In this document: positions 44,516 to 54,521 of the stretch, piece after piece | How the letters are laid out: each line of letters opens with the position of its first letter | Position numbering within the stretch: position 1 is the first letter of the stretch | Assembly (NCBI RefSeq): GCF_028890115.1 | Contig: NZ_JARCJD010000018.1 | Location: 28,856-92,855 of the forward strand | Length of the DNA: 64,000 nucleotides | Source of the DNA: Phaeobacter sp. QD34_24 | Lineage (GTDB): Bacteria > Pseudomonadota > Alphaproteobacteria > Rhodobacterales > Rhodobacteraceae | Direction: 5' to 3' | Translations under genes and position numbers: made by a program | The notes under the pieces: generated by a model | The model's input: only the letters and a program-made list of their open reading frames with translations | Database searches by the model: none | Told to the model about the DNA's origin: nothing

Positions 44516-45781
44516 ATGGATCATTTTCTCTATCGCGATGGCGCCCTATGTGCCGAAGATGTGCCGCTGGCCGAAATCGCCGCCACCGTTGGCACGCCTT
44601 TCTACGTCTATTCCACAGCGACGCTGCTGCGGCACTTCCGCCTGTTCGACGAGGCCCTGGAAGGCACAGACCACCTTGTCTGCTACGCGATGAAGGCGGC
44701 CAGCAACCAGGCCATCCTGAAGACGCTGGCGCAGGCGGGCGCGGGCATGGATGTGGTCAGCCAGGGCGAATACCTGCGCGCCAAGGCCGCAGGCGTGCCG
44801 GGGGATCGCATCGTCTTTTCCGGGGTTGGCAAGACGGCAGATGAAATCCGCTGCGCCCTGTCGGGCGGCATCCGCCAGTTCAACGTGGAATCCGAGCCCG
44901 AGATGGAGGTGATCAACGCCGTCGCGCTGGAGCTTGGCACCCGTGCGCCGATCACTATCCGCATCAACCCCGATGTGGATGCCAAGACCCACGCCAAGAT
45001 CGCCACCGGCAAGTCGGAGAACAAGTTCGGCATCCCGATCTCGCGCGCCAGCGAGGTCTATGCCCATGCCGCCAGCCTTCCGGGGCTGGAGGTGGTCGGC
45101 ATCGACGTTCACATCGGCTCGCAGCTGACCGAACTGGCGCCGTTCGAGGCCGCCTATCGGAAGGTCGCGGAACTGACCCAGACCCTGCGCGCCGAAGGCC
45201 ATGACATTCGCCGTCTTGATCTGGGCGGGGGCTTGGGCATCCCCTACACCCGATCGAACGAGGCACCGCCGCTGCCGGTCGACTATGGCGCGCTTATCAA
45301 GCGCACATTGGGACATCTTGGCTGCGAGATCGAGATCGAGCCGGGCCGCCTGATCGCGGGCAACGCGGGATTGATGGTCAGCAAGGTGATCTACCTGAAA
45401 TCCGGCGAGGACCGCGATTTCCTGATCCTGGACGGGGCGATGAACGACCTGATCCGCCCTGCCATGTATGAAGCCCACCATGATATCGTGCCGGTGATCG
45501 AGCCTGCGCCCGGTGTCGAAAGCCAGCCCTATGACATCGTTGGCCCGGTCTGCGAGACCGGCGACACCTTCGCCAAGCAGCGCGAGATGCCGCCCCTTCA
45601 GGCGGGGGATCTCATCGCCTTTCGCAGCGCCGGCGCCTATGGCGCGGTGATGGCGAGCGAGTATAACTCGCGCCCCCTGATCCCCGAGGTTCTGGTGCAC
45701 GGGGATCAATTCGCGGTTATCCGCCCACGTCCGACCTTTGACGAAATGATAAACCGCGATACCATTCCCGAATGGCTCTGA
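44516..45781 (+). CDS. lysA: Diaminopimelate decarboxylase
   Basis: Makes L-lysine from meso-diaminopimelate. A 421-residue PLP enzyme with the PLP lysine in VCYAMKAASNQAIL (about 60), LDLGGGLGIPYT and the substrate motif GPVCETGDTFAKQREMP. The position after argH and two lipoprotein genes is compatible with a conserved cluster. Confidence 0.97.
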   Translation: MDHFLYRDGALCAEDVPLAEIAATVGTPFYVYSTATLLRHFRLFDEALEGTDHLVCYAMKAASNQAILKTLAQAGAGMDVVSQGEYLRAKAAGVPGDRIVFSGVGKTADEIRCALSGGIRQFNVESEPEMEVINAVALELGTRAPITIRINPDVDAKTHAKIATGKSENKFGIPISRASEVYAHAASLPGLEVVGIDVHIGSQLTELAPFEAAYRKVAELTQTLRAEGHDIRRLDLGGGLGIPYTRSNEAPPLPVDYGALIKRTLGHLGCEIEIEPGRLIAGNAGLMVSKVIYLKSGEDRDFLILDGAMNDLIRPAMYEAHHDIVPVIEPAPGVESQPYDIVGPVCETGDTFAKQREMPPLQAGDLIAFRSAGAYGAVMASEYNSRPLIPEVLVHGDQFAVIRPRPTFDEMINRDTIPEWL

Positions 45782-45857
45782 TCGCTCCTGCGGATTGCGC
45801 GCGGTTGGGGCCGTCCCGAAACCGCGCCCGCATGGGGGACCAGGAGGCATTGCCGCA

Positions 45858-48449
45858 ATGGCCGCACATGATCTTGCACTCAAAGGCTCGGACCCGCGTC
45901 TGAAGCCACTGCGCTGGCCGCTGCGCCTGACCCGCGCCGGGCTGGTGGCAGAGCGCATGCTGCGCGCCTTCTGGCCCGCGGCCTCGGTGCTGATGGCCAC
46001 GATGGCTGCGGTGATGCTGGGGCTGCAGGACGAAATGCCGGTGGAACTGGTCTGGTCCGTCGCGGTGCTGAGCCTCTTGGGCCTTTGCCTTGCCTTGATC
46101 TGGGGCCTGCGCCAGCTGTCCTGGCCCAGCCAGGCCGACGCGCTGATCCGGCTGGATGCGACCCTGCCGGGCCGCCCGGTCAGCGCGCTGCTGGATGCTC
46201 AGGCGATTGGCGCCTCCGATCCGGCCTCCATCGCGCTCTGGCAGGCGCATCAGCGGCGCATGGCACAGGCTGCCGCTGCCGCTCGCGCCCCCAAGCCGAA
46301 CCTGAGGATTGCCGCGGCGGATCCTTTTGCGCTGCGCTACATGGCGCTACTGGCGCTGGTCGTCGGACTGGTCTTCGGATCCCTCTGGCGGGTGGGCAGC
46401 CTGTCGGGCATGACGCCCGGCGCGGCCTCGGCGATGAGCGGGCCAACCTGGGAGGGCTGGATCGCACCGCCGCGCTACACTGGCCTGCCGGTTCTGTACC
46501 TCAACGACCAGCCACAGGGTGGGCTGACCCTGCCCGAAGGCAGCCGGATCACCCTGCGCTTTTATGGCGAGATCGGTGCGCTGGCGCTGGATGAAACCCT
46601 TTCGGCGCGCACCGAGGCGCTGCCTCCGGCCACCGACCCTGAACAGGAATTCGATGTCGCCCAGGGCGGTCGACTGGCGATCCAGGGGCAGGGCGGGCGC
46701 AGCTGGGAGGTGACCCTTGCGCCTGATGTGCCGCCCTCCATTTCGGTGGCAGGCAGCCCGGACATCGGGCCGGATGGGGCGCTGACCCTGCCTTTCGCGG
46801 CCGAGGACGACTATGGTATTATTGGCGGCAAGGTGACGATCTCGCTGGACATTCTGGCGCTGGAGCGGCGCCACGGCCTGACCATAGATCCCGACCCGCG
46901 CGAGGATATCGTTCTGGACCTGCCGCTGCCGCTGACCGGCAGCCGCCAGGCCTTTACCGAAAGCCTGGTGGAGGATTTTGCCCAGCACCCCTGGGCCAAC
47001 CTGCCGGTGACCTATACCTTCACCGCCCGTGATGCGGCGGCGCAGAGCGGCAGTGCGGCACCCTTCGGTGGAATGCTGACCGCAAGGCGCTTCTTCGATC
47101 CGCTGGCGGCCGCGGTCATTGAGCAGCGTCGGGATCTGTTGTGGGCGCGCAGCAATGGCGCGCGGGTGGCGCAGATCCTGCGGGCGCTGTCCCATCGCCC
47201 GGACGAGGTGTTCCGCGATGCGGGTAGTTACCTGCGCCTGCGCGGTATCCTGCGGCGGATGGAAAGCTATCTGCAGGCTGGCGATCTGACCGCCCCGCAG
47301 CAGGAGGAAATCGCCGCAGCCCTGTGGGATCTGGCGATCGTCCTGGAAGAGGGCGATGTGGGCGATGCGCTGGACCGCATGCGCCAGGCGCAGGAGCGGC
47401 TCAGCCAGGCCATGCGCGAGGGCGCCAGCGATCAGGAGATCGCCCGCCTGATGCAGGAGCTGCGCGAGGCGACAGCGGATTACCTGCGCCAGTTGCAACG
47501 CCAGGCCGAGCAGAACGGCGAGATGATGGAGCAGGGCGAGATGCCCGAGAACATGATGCAGCTCAGCCAGGATGATCTGCAGGCGATGATGGACCGCATC
47601 CAGGAGCTGATGGAGCAGGGCCGCATGGCCGAGGCGGAACAGGCCTTGCGCGAATTCCAGCAGATGATGGAAAACATGCGCATGACCCAGGGCCAGCAGG
47701 GCCAGGGTGGCGGCAGCGAGGGGCGCGAGGCGATGGAGGGTCTTGCCGAGACCCTGCGCGAACAGCAGGGCCTGTCGGACCAGGCCTTCCGTGACCTGCA
47801 GGAACAGTTCAACTCGGACGCTCAACGCGGCGAAAGCCAGGGCAATGAGGGCCGCAATGGCGGTCAGGGCCGCGGGCAAAGCCACGAAGGTTCTGGCGGC
47901 TCCGGGCAAGCCGGTGATCCCTCTGGTCAGGGGCAGGGCGGAGCGCAGCAGGGCGAAGACGCAGAAAGCCTTGCAGACCGGCAACAGGCCTTGCGCAACG
48001 AGTTGGAGCGCCAGCAGGGCGGGCTGCCCTTTGGCGGTGAAGAAGGACGCGAGGCCCGCGAGGCGCTGGATCGCGCAGGCCGCGCCATGGAGGGCGCCGA
48101 GGAGGCCCTGCGCCAGGGTGATCTGGCCGAGGCGATCGACCAGCAGTCTGACGCCATGGAGGCCCTGCGCGAAGGCATGCGCTCCCTGGGCGAAGCCATG
48201 GCGCAGCGCCAGCAACCCGGGCAGAACCAGGGCCAGGGCGAGGCCCAGCCCAATGCCTCGGCCGGAGGTGTGGATCCCTTGGGGCGCGCCTCCGGTGTCA
48301 ACGAGGGCCAGAGCGGCGCCGTGCCGGACAGGGGTACGGCCCATGGGCGCGCCTGGGAGCTGATGGAGGAAATCCGTCGCCGTTCGCAAGACCGCAGCCG
48401 CAGCGAGGATGAGCGCGGTTATCTGGAACGGCTGTTCGACCGCTTCTGA
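45858..48449 (+). CDS. TIGR02302/DUF4175 membrane protein
   Basis: An 863-residue protein from an ATG at 45858 with AGGAGG upstream. Two N-terminal transmembrane segments (about 40-80) and a third near 160-180 are followed by a large domain. The C-terminal 250 residues are very Gln/Gly/Glu-rich (repeats such as QGQGGGSEGREAME and GQNQGQGEAQ). This matches the TIGR02302 family of alphaproteobacteria, of unknown function. It is the largest protein of unknown role here. Confidence 0.88.
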   Translation: MAAHDLALKGSDPRLKPLRWPLRLTRAGLVAERMLRAFWPAASVLMATMAAVMLGLQDEMPVELVWSVAVLSLLGLCLALIWGLRQLSWPSQADALIRLDATLPGRPVSALLDAQAIGASDPASIALWQAHQRRMAQAAAAARAPKPNLRIAAADPFALRYMALLALVVGLVFGSLWRVGSLSGMTPGAASAMSGPTWEGWIAPPRYTGLPVLYLNDQPQGGLTLPEGSRITLRFYGEIGALALDETLSARTEALPPATDPEQEFDVAQGGRLAIQGQGGRSWEVTLAPDVPPSISVAGSPDIGPDGALTLPFAAEDDYGIIGGKVTISLDILALERRHGLTIDPDPREDIVLDLPLPLTGSRQAFTESLVEDFAQHPWANLPVTYTFTARDAAAQSGSAAPFGGMLTARRFFDPLAAAVIEQRRDLLWARSNGARVAQILRALSHRPDEVFRDAGSYLRLRGILRRMESYLQAGDLTAPQQEEIAAALWDLAIVLEEGDVGDALDRMRQAQERLSQAMREGASDQEIARLMQELREATADYLRQLQRQAEQNGEMMEQGEMPENMMQLSQDDLQAMMDRIQELMEQGRMAEAEQALREFQQMMENMRMTQGQQGQGGGSEGREAMEGLAETLREQQGLSDQAFRDLQEQFNSDAQRGESQGNEGRNGGQGRGQSHEGSGGSGQAGDPSGQGQGGAQQGEDAESLADRQQALRNELERQQGGLPFGGEEGREAREALDRAGRAMEGAEEALRQGDLAEAIDQQSDAMEALREGMRSLGEAMAQRQQPGQNQGQGEAQPNASAGGVDPLGRASGVNEGQSGAVPDRGTAHGRAWELMEEIRRRSQDRSRSEDERGYLERLFDRF

Positions 48450-48512
48450 TCGCGGCTCACCGTGATTTCTGTGGGGGGATTACTCTGGTAGGGGAATAAT
48501 CTGGGGGCAGCG

Positions 48513-49358
48513 TTATGGCGCTTGCAGCGCCTTTACCTTTGCATCCAGCCAAAGGCGTGCCTGATCGACCCAGGTGACATAGGTGCTGAGATAGGGATCC
48601 GCCTGCGGCACGGTTTCGGCGATCTTGGCCGCATTGGTGTAGACCATCAACAGGACCAGGAACAGCAGGATCGTCAGCGAGAACCCGCGTGCAAAGCCGC
48701 CCCTGCGCGGGGCGACAGGCGTTTCGGCAGCAGGCTGGGCCGCTGCGGCGCCATCGCTGGCGCGCAGGGTGGAGTTGATCTCTTCGATATCCGGCAGGAT
48801 GTCGCGGCGCTGGCCGCTTTCCTCTGCCGCCAGTTGACGCGGATCCTGCCCCTGCAGCCGGGCCATGCGATCCTTGGCCTGCCGCGCCCTGAGGGCACTT
48901 TCGCTTTCGGGGAGGTCATCAAGACCGAGATTTGGCTGGCTTTCCAGCCCCTCTGACGAGGCAGCTGCAGCGCGCAGACTGGCTTCGCGCTCGGCCTCTT
49001 CGCGCAGGATATCCGACAGCGCAGGATCCAACCCCCGCTGGGCACGGGGGGCGGCAGGTTCTGCCACGGGTCCCTCTTCCGGTTCTTCGGCGTGATCCGC
49101 CTCTTCTGGATGAGGGGACGCGCTGATCTCTTCCTCGGCCTCATGCGGCGTCAGGTTGCCCTCTGCATCGTCACCCGCGTCGTCGCCGAAATCGTGACTG
49201 GCCTCGTGACTGGCATCATGACTGGCGGGGGCCGCGCCTGCGCCCGGTTCAAACCAGGTGGTGCCGCAGTTGGAACATTGCACATCGCGCCCTTCTTCCG
49301 GGATAACGTCATCCGGCACTTCGTACTGGGCAGCGCAATTCGGACATGTCAGGCGCAT
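48513..49358 (-). CDS. Zinc-ribbon protein with a C-terminal membrane anchor
   Basis: 281 residues. The N-terminus has two CxxC pairs, LTCPNCAAQYEVP and VQCSNCGTTWFEP, the MJ0042 zinc-ribbon (zinc-ribbon_4/5) pattern. An acidic, low-complexity middle follows, then a single transmembrane segment near 225-245 (ILLFLVLLMVY) and a C-terminal tail. Function is unknown. It is divergent from ftsE. Confidence 0.88.
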   Translation of the reverse strand: MRLTCPNCAAQYEVPDDVIPEEGRDVQCSNCGTTWFEPGAGAAPASHDASHEASHDFGDDAGDDAEGNLTPHEAEEEISASPHPEEADHAEEPEEGPVAEPAAPRAQRGLDPALSDILREEAEREASLRAAAASSEGLESQPNLGLDDLPESESALRARQAKDRMARLQGQDPRQLAAEESGQRRDILPDIEEINSTLRASDGAAAAQPAAETPVAPRRGGFARGFSLTILLFLVLLMVYTNAAKIAETVPQADPYLSTYVTWVDQARLWLDAKVKALQAP

Positions 49359-49563
49359 TCAGGCTCTCCTTGGGCCCGGAGTTTTCCGGGTGCCGTTGGG
49401 CGGTATTTCCAAATGACCATAGGCAGTTCCGGGGAGTCAAGGAAGGGGCAATTGCAGCCGCGCCCATGGGGGTGGCCCGGCGGGCACGACCGTGATGGAC
49501 CTTGGGCCATTGAAACTGTCGGTGCTCTGGGGCAAAACGAGCAGGCAGAACCAGGGGGCCGCC

Positions 49564-50241
49564 GTGATCGAGCTGGACAATGTAGGCTACAATTATGGCG
49601 GCGGTGAGCTGCTGAGCAACCTGTCGATCAAACTGGCGCCGGGGTCGTTTCATTTCCTGACCGGCCCGTCCGGGGCCGGCAAGACCACCTTGCTGAAACT
49701 CTGCTACGGCGCCTTGACCCCGACCTCGGGCCGGGTGCGGGCCTTCAACATGGATGTCAAAGGGCTGGATCGCGATCAGATGGCGCTGTTGCGGCGCCGG
49801 GTGGGGGTGGTGCATCAGGACTGCCGGTTCCTGGATCATCTGCCGGTGATCGAGAATATTGCCCTGCCGCTGATCGTCTCGGGGCGCGATCTGAGCCAGG
49901 AAGAGGCCAACCTGCGCGAGCTTCTGAACTGGGTCGGCCTTGCAGAGCGCGCTGACGCGCTGCCGCCGGAACTGTCGGGCGGTGAGCGGCAACGGGCGGC
50001 GCTGGCGCGTTCGGTGATCCTGTCGCCGGATGTGATCATCGCGGATGAGCCCACCGGCAATGTGGATTGGGAAATGTCACAACGGCTGCTGCAGCTCCTG
50101 GTGGAACTCAATCGGATGGGCAAGACCATCCTGGTGGCCACCCATGATCTGTCGCTGATCCGCGCCGCCAAGAACCAGGTGCAGGCGCGGGTGCTGAGGA
50201 TCTGGGACAGGCAGCTGCATCTGGCGGGGGCGGACCTATGA
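49564..50241 (+). CDS. ftsE: Cell-division ABC ATPase FtsE
   Basis: With FtsX, activates peptidoglycan hydrolases at the division septum. 225 residues from a GTG at 49564 (GGGGG upstream); upstream in-frame starts would add unrelated residues. Walker A GPSGAGKTT, signature LSGGERQRAALARS and Walker B VIIADEPTGN are all present. It overlaps ftsX by 4 bp. Confidence 0.94.
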   Translation: MIELDNVGYNYGGGELLSNLSIKLAPGSFHFLTGPSGAGKTTLLKLCYGALTPTSGRVRAFNMDVKGLDRDQMALLRRRVGVVHQDCRFLDHLPVIENIALPLIVSGRDLSQEEANLRELLNWVGLAERADALPPELSGGERQRAALARSVILSPDVIIADEPTGNVDWEMSQRLLQLLVELNRMGKTILVATHDLSLIRAAKNQVQARVLRIWDRQLHLAGADL

Positions 50242-51149
50242 GCGCGGACGGTTTTGGCGGGCGCCTGCGGGCGCTGATCATCGGCGATGCCCAGGCTGAT
50301 CGGGTGGTGCCTCCCAGCGGGTTCACCGCGCAGCTGACGCTGTTTGCCGCCGGGGCGATGGCTTTTCTTGCGGTCTTTGCACTTGCGCTTTCCCTGGCTT
50401 CGGGGCGGCTGGCGGATCGCTGGGCGGATGAGCTGGCCCGCGCGGCCACCCTGCGGATCAATGCGCCCGCCGAACAGCGTGCCGCCCAGACCGAGGCGGC
50501 GCTGACGATCCTGCGACAAACGCCGGGGGTGGCCTCGGCCCGCGCCTTCACGGCCGAGGAACAGGCAGCCCTGCTGGCACCGTGGTTCGGCGCCACTGTG
50601 CCCTTGGATGCCTTGCCGGTGCCGCAGCTGATCGAGGTGATCGAGGATGATCCCGGCTATGATGCAACCGGTCTGCGCCTGCGCCTGCAGGCCGAGGTGC
50701 CGGGGGCGGTGCTGGACGATCACACCCGCTGGCGCGAACCCCTGGTGGATGCGGCGCACTCCCTGCGCCTGCTGGCGGTGGTGTCGATCCTGCTGATCAC
50801 GGGCGCCATGGGGGCGATGATCACCCTGGCCGCCAATGCCGCCCTTGCCGCCAATGCCCAGGTGATCGAGGTGCTGCGCCTTGTCGGGGCGCAGGACAGC
50901 TACATCGCCCAGGCCTTTATTCGCCGCTTCACCCTGCGCGCACTTAGCGGCGCCCTGGTGGGCATGGTGTTTGGCATGCTGGGGGTCTGGCTGATGCCTG
51001 CCGCCTCCGAAGAGGGGGGCTTTCTGACCGGCCTCGGCTTTCAGGGCTTTGGCTGGCTCCTGCCGCTTGCCATTCCGCTGTTGGGGGCACTTGTGGCCTA
51101 TGTCGCGACCCGTCGCGCTGCAAAGAAACGTCTGGGGGATCTTACGTGA
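50238..51149 (+). CDS. ftsX: Cell-division permease-like protein FtsX
   Basis: 303 residues with an N-terminal transmembrane helix (about 34-55), a periplasmic loop and three further helices in the C-terminal half (near 178, 230 and 270). The motif LRLVGAQDSYIAQAFIRRFTLRALSGALVG is typical. It overlaps ftsE and plsC by 4 bp each, so the three form one transcript. Confidence 0.92.
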   Translation: MSADGFGGRLRALIIGDAQADRVVPPSGFTAQLTLFAAGAMAFLAVFALALSLASGRLADRWADELARAATLRINAPAEQRAAQTEAALTILRQTPGVASARAFTAEEQAALLAPWFGATVPLDALPVPQLIEVIEDDPGYDATGLRLRLQAEVPGAVLDDHTRWREPLVDAAHSLRLLAVVSILLITGAMGAMITLAANAALAANAQVIEVLRLVGAQDSYIAQAFIRRFTLRALSGALVGMVFGMLGVWLMPAASEEGGFLTGLGFQGFGWLLPLAIPLLGALVAYVATRRAAKKRLGDLT

Positions 51150-51895
51150 AAGACGCAATTCAATGGCTGCGCTCGCTGTTCTTCGTGGGCCAGATCTACC
51201 TGATGATGCCGATCATCGGCCTTGCCTTCGCACCCTGGGCGATCTTCAGCAAGCGCGGTGCGCGGACCTGCTGCAAGACCTATTCGCGCTGGGTGTTCTG
51301 GAGTGCGCGCTGGATGGTCGGCATCCGCTGCGAGGTGCGCGGCACCCCGCCAGAAGGTGAGGCGCTGATCGCGGCGAAGCACCAGTCGTTCCTGGACATC
51401 ATGATGATCTTCACCGCCCTGCCCACGGCCAAGTTCATCATGAAGAAGGAGATCCTGCGCACGCCGGTGATCGGCCAATATGCCAAGCTGTTGGACTGCG
51501 TGGCGGTGGACCGGGGCAAGCGCGGTGCCGCGATCCAGAAGATGGTGGAAGAGGTCCATGCCGGGCGCCAGGAAGCCGGCCAACTGGTGATCTATTCGCA
51601 AGGCACCCGCGTCGCCCCGGGCGTGAAGGCCGAATACAAGGTCGGCACCGGCGTTCTGTACGAGCAGCTCGATCAGACCTGCGTGCCGGTGGCCACCAAT
51701 GTCGGCGTGTTGTGGCCCCGCAAGGGGATCATGCGGCGTCCCGGCGTCGCTGTGGTGGAGTTCCTCGACCCGATCACGCCGGGCATGGAGCGGCAGGAAT
51801 TCATGAAGATATTGGAAGAACGGGTCGAAGAGCGATCCAATGCATTGATGCGCGAAGCGGGGTTTGATCCGGATGGAGTACATCGAAACACTTGA
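51146..51895 (+). CDS. plsC: 1-acyl-sn-glycerol-3-phosphate acyltransferase
   Basis: Adds the second acyl chain in phosphatidic acid synthesis. 249 residues with an N-terminal membrane segment. The H-x4-D motif reads KHQSFLD, followed by FIMKKEIL, VAVDRGKRGAA and QLVIYSQGTRVAPG. It starts with GTG overlapping ftsX by 4 bp. The PNPOx gene overlaps its 3' end by 23 bp. Confidence 0.95.
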   Translation: MKDAIQWLRSLFFVGQIYLMMPIIGLAFAPWAIFSKRGARTCCKTYSRWVFWSARWMVGIRCEVRGTPPEGEALIAAKHQSFLDIMMIFTALPTAKFIMKKEILRTPVIGQYAKLLDCVAVDRGKRGAAIQKMVEEVHAGRQEAGQLVIYSQGTRVAPGVKAEYKVGTGVLYEQLDQTCVPVATNVGVLWPRKGIMRRPGVAVVEFLDPITPGMERQEFMKILEERVEERSNALMREAGFDPDGVHRNT

Positions 51896-52478
51896 AGATC
51901 TTGAGGCGCTTTACGGGGAACCGGGAGCGCCTTCTTTACGAAAAGTGGCGCGGCGGATGACGCCGCTTTATCGCAAGTGGATCATGGCCTCGCGCCTCTG
52001 CGTCCTCTCGACCGTCGGCCCCGAAGGCACCGACGCAAGCCCGCGCGGCGACGATGGCCCCTGTGTTCTGGAACTGGACCCCGGCACCCTGGCGCTGCCC
52101 GATTGGCGCGGCAACCAGAGGATCGATTCATTACGCAATGTCGTGCGGGATCCGCGGGTGTCGCTGATGTTCTTTGTGCCGGGATCGAACAATGTGGTGC
52201 GCCTCAACGGGCAGGCGCGGATCACCGCCGACGAAACCCTGCGCGCCCGCTTTGACCGGAACGGCAAGCAGCCCGCCACGGTGCTGGTGATTGCCATCGA
52301 CGAGATCTACAGCCAATGCGCCCGCGCCCTGATGCGGGCAGGCACATGGAGTGCAGGCGATCAAAGCCAGGACCTGCCCAGCATGGGAGAGATCCTCGCC
52401 GAGCAGACGAATGGCGAGGAAGGCGGCAAACCCTATGACGATGCCTGGGGGGCACGGGCGGCAAAGACCATGTGGTAG
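51873..52478 (+). CDS. Pyridoxamine 5'-phosphate oxidase-related flavin protein
   Basis: 201 residues of the split-barrel FMN-binding family: CVLSTVGPEGTDASPRGDD near 45-63, DWRGNQRIDSLRN and NVVRLNGQARI are typical of MSMEG_1061-like PNPOx proteins. Substrate is unknown. The ATG at 51873 is preferred over an in-frame TTG at 51864. Its start lies 23 bp inside plsC. Confidence 0.88.
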   Translation: MEYIETLEDLEALYGEPGAPSLRKVARRMTPLYRKWIMASRLCVLSTVGPEGTDASPRGDDGPCVLELDPGTLALPDWRGNQRIDSLRNVVRDPRVSLMFFVPGSNNVVRLNGQARITADETLRARFDRNGKQPATVLVIAIDEIYSQCARALMRAGTWSAGDQSQDLPSMGEILAEQTNGEEGGKPYDDAWGARAAKTMW

Positions 52479-52501
52479 CGGAGCGGACCCTTGAGCCGAT
52501 A

Positions 52502-52536
52502 TAAAAAAGGGGGCGCCGGTGAAGGCGCCCCCTTTT
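52502..52536. terminator. Bidirectional rho-independent terminator
   Basis: GGGGGCGCC-GGTGAA-GGCGCCCCC (52509-52532), flanked by AAAAAA and TTTT. It serves the convergent PNPOx and lpdA genes. Confidence 0.85.
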
Positions 52537-52555
52537 GCATTCGATATTCCGGCAA

Positions 52556-53950
52556 TCAGCTGTGGATCGCGCCGTCGCCGCAGGCGAGGGCCGCTTCGCG
52601 TACCGCTTCGGAATAGGTCGGGTGCGCGTGGCAGGTCAGGGCCAGATCCTCGGCAGAGGCGCCGAATTCCATTGCGACGCAGACCTCGTGGATCAGATCG
52701 CCCGCGCCGGGGCCGATGATGGCGGCGCCCAGGATACGGTCGGTTTCCGCGTCTGCGATCAGTTTCACGAAACCTTCGCCCTGGTGCACGGCCTTGGCAC
52801 GGCCGTTGCCCATGAAGTTGAACTTGCCGACCTTCAGCTTGCGGCCCTCGGCCTTGAGCGCGTCCTCGGTGGCGCCGACGGTGGCAACCTCAGGCGTGGT
52901 GTAGACGACGCCGGGAATGACGCCATAGTTCACGTGGCCATGCTTGCCCGCGATCACCTCGGCCACCGCCATGCCTTCGTCTTCGGCCTTGTGGGCCAGC
53001 ATCGGGCCTTCGATCACGTCGCCGATGGCGTAGATACCTTTGACGTTGGTGGCCCAGTGCGCGTCGGTGGCGATCTGGCCGCGCTCGGTCAGTTTGACAC
53101 CCAGCGCATCGAGGCCCAGCCCCTCGGCATAGGGTTTGCGGCCCGTTGCAACCAGCACCACATCGGCGTCCAGCCCCTCGGCATCGCCGCCTTTCTTGGG
53201 CTGATAGGTCACCTTCGCCTTGGTCTTGCTGGTCTCGACGCCCTGAACGGCGGCGCCCATGATGAAGTTAAGGCCTTGTTTTTCAAGGATACGCTTGAAG
53301 GTGCGCTGCACGTCCTTGTCCATGCCGGGGCAGACTGCGTCCATGTACTCGACCACGGTGACCTCGGCGCCCAGGCGGGCATAGACCGAGCCAAGCTCCA
53401 GCCCGATGACGCCCGCACCGATGACGACCATCTTTTTCGGGACCTTGGGCAGTTCCAGCGCGCCGGTGCTGTCAACCACGATACCCTTGTCGTTGTCGAC
53501 CTCGACACCCGGCAGCGAGGAGGGCACCGAACCCGAGGCGATCACGATATTCTTGGCCTCATGCACATCGTCACCGACCTTGACCTGACCGGCCGCGGGG
53601 ATCGAGGCCCAGCCTTTCAGCCAGTCGATCTTGTTCTTTTTCATCAGGAATTCGACGCCGCCGGTGTTCTGGCCGATGACCTCGTCCTTGTAGGCCTTCA
53701 TCTGCTTCCAGTCGACAGAGGGGCTTTTGCCTTTCAGACCCATCTTGGCAAAGTTGTGCTCTGCCTCGTGCAGGGAGTGCGTCGCATGCAGCAGCGCCTT
53801 GGAGGGGATACAGCCCACGTTGAGGCAGGTGCCGCCAAGGGTTTCGCGCCCTTCGACGATGGCGGTCTTGAGGCCCAGCTGGGCGCAGCGGATGGCGCTG
53901 ACATAGCCGCCGGGGCCTGCGCCGATGATGATCACGTCATAGGAAGCCAT
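52556..53950 (-). CDS. lpdA: Dihydrolipoyl dehydrogenase (E3)
   Basis: Re-oxidises the lipoyl groups of the 2-oxoglutarate dehydrogenase complex using NAD+. 464 residues from the ATG at 53950. FAD motif [19 protein letters not shown], redox disulfide [16 protein letters not shown] motif [19 protein letters not shown] and C-terminal [10 protein letters not shown] active-site base. It is the last gene of the suc/odh block, upstream of a run of GTRCAC boxes. Confidence 0.97.
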   Translation of the reverse strand: MASYDVIIIGAGPGGYVSAIRCAQLGLKTAIVEGRETLGGTCLNVGCIPSKALLHATHSLHEAEHNFAKMGLKGKSPSVDWKQMKAYKDEVIGQNTGGVEFLMKKNKIDWLKGWASIPAAGQVKVGDDVHEAKNIVIASGSVPSSLPGVEVDNDKGIVVDSTGALELPKVPKKMVVIGAGVIGLELGSVYARLGAEVTVVEYMDAVCPGMDKDVQRTFKRILEKQGLNFIMGAAVQGVETSKTKAKVTYQPKKGGDAEGLDADVVLVATGRKPYAEGLGLDALGVKLTERGQIATDAHWATNVKGIYAIGDVIEGPMLAHKAEDEGMAVAEVIAGKHGHVNYGVIPGVVYTTPEVATVGATEDALKAEGRKLKVGKFNFMGNGRAKAVHQGEGFVKLIADAETDRILGAAIIGPGAGDLIHEVCVAMEFGASAEDLALTCHAHPTYSEAVREAALACGDGAIHS

Positions 53951-54022
53951 GGGAGGTCCTTTCGTTGAGAATGAGAGTGGGGCCGGGGTGAAAACAGGGG
54001 GCGGAAACCGGGGGGGACATCC

Positions 54023-54072
54023 GTACACCCCCCGTACACCCCCCGTGCACCGGGCGTACACCGCCTGTGCAC
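54023..54072. promoter_or_regulatory. Five GTRCAC boxes at 11-bp intervals
   Basis: GTACAC, GTACAC, GTGCAC, GTACAC and GTGCAC start at 54023, 54034, 54045, 54056 and 54067. The spacing is exactly 11 bp, with C/G-rich 5-bp linkers, 73 to 122 bp upstream of the lpdA start. Function is unassigned. Confidence 0.7.
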
Positions 54073-54115
54073 GGCCCTGGCCCGTGTTCGGGGATATGAG
54101 GCAGGGCGCGGACCA

Positions 54116-54505
54116 TCAGATCAGCGCCGCGAGCAGCATCAGAACGGTGGCAAGGAAGCCGACCGACCAGACGACCGACCGCCAGGGCGTGAGGCCAAAG
54201 GCATAGGCGGGCACATAAAGCACCCGGCTCAGCAGATAGACCCAGCCGCAGGCGGCGGTGAATTCCGTGGACTGGCCGCCAAGCGTCAGCACCAGGCAGG
54301 CGATGGTGAAGAGGATCAGCCCTTCGAAGTGGTTGTTCAGCGCCCGTTGCAAGCGGCCCGCTGTGCCGGTCAGCTGTACCGGCGTGTCACGCGGCCCCAT
54401 CGCCACCTTGGGGCCGACCTGCCGGTTGGCCGTGATGGAATAGGCAAAGAACTGCAAAACCTGCAGCAGCGCGGCGAGTGTGAGGGCGGTGAGTTCAGCG
54501 GTCAT
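54116..54505 (-). CDS. MAPEG-family membrane protein
   Basis: A 129-residue inner-membrane protein with four hydrophobic segments. QRALNNHFEGLILFTIACLVLT and SRVLYVPAYAFGLTPWRSVVW are typical of bacterial MAPEG (eicosanoid/glutathione-related) proteins. The substrate is unknown. It sits between odhB and lpdA on the same strand. Confidence 0.92.
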   Translation of the reverse strand: MTAELTALTLAALLQVLQFFAYSITANRQVGPKVAMGPRDTPVQLTGTAGRLQRALNNHFEGLILFTIACLVLTLGGQSTEFTAACGWVYLLSRVLYVPAYAFGLTPWRSVVWSVGFLATVLMLLAALI

Positions 54506-54521
54506 TATTGGCCTCTTTCAT

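Noticed and set aside
47640..48300. Gln/Gly repeats as a candidate tandem-repeat or CRISPR-like array
   Set aside because: The repetition is at amino-acid level within the DUF4175 protein; unit lengths vary and no spacer pattern exists.
46347..48389. 680-codon antisense ORF opposite the DUF4175 gene
   Set aside because: Leu/His/Ala-rich shadow of the Gln/Glu-rich repeats of the real gene; no signal peptide or domain.
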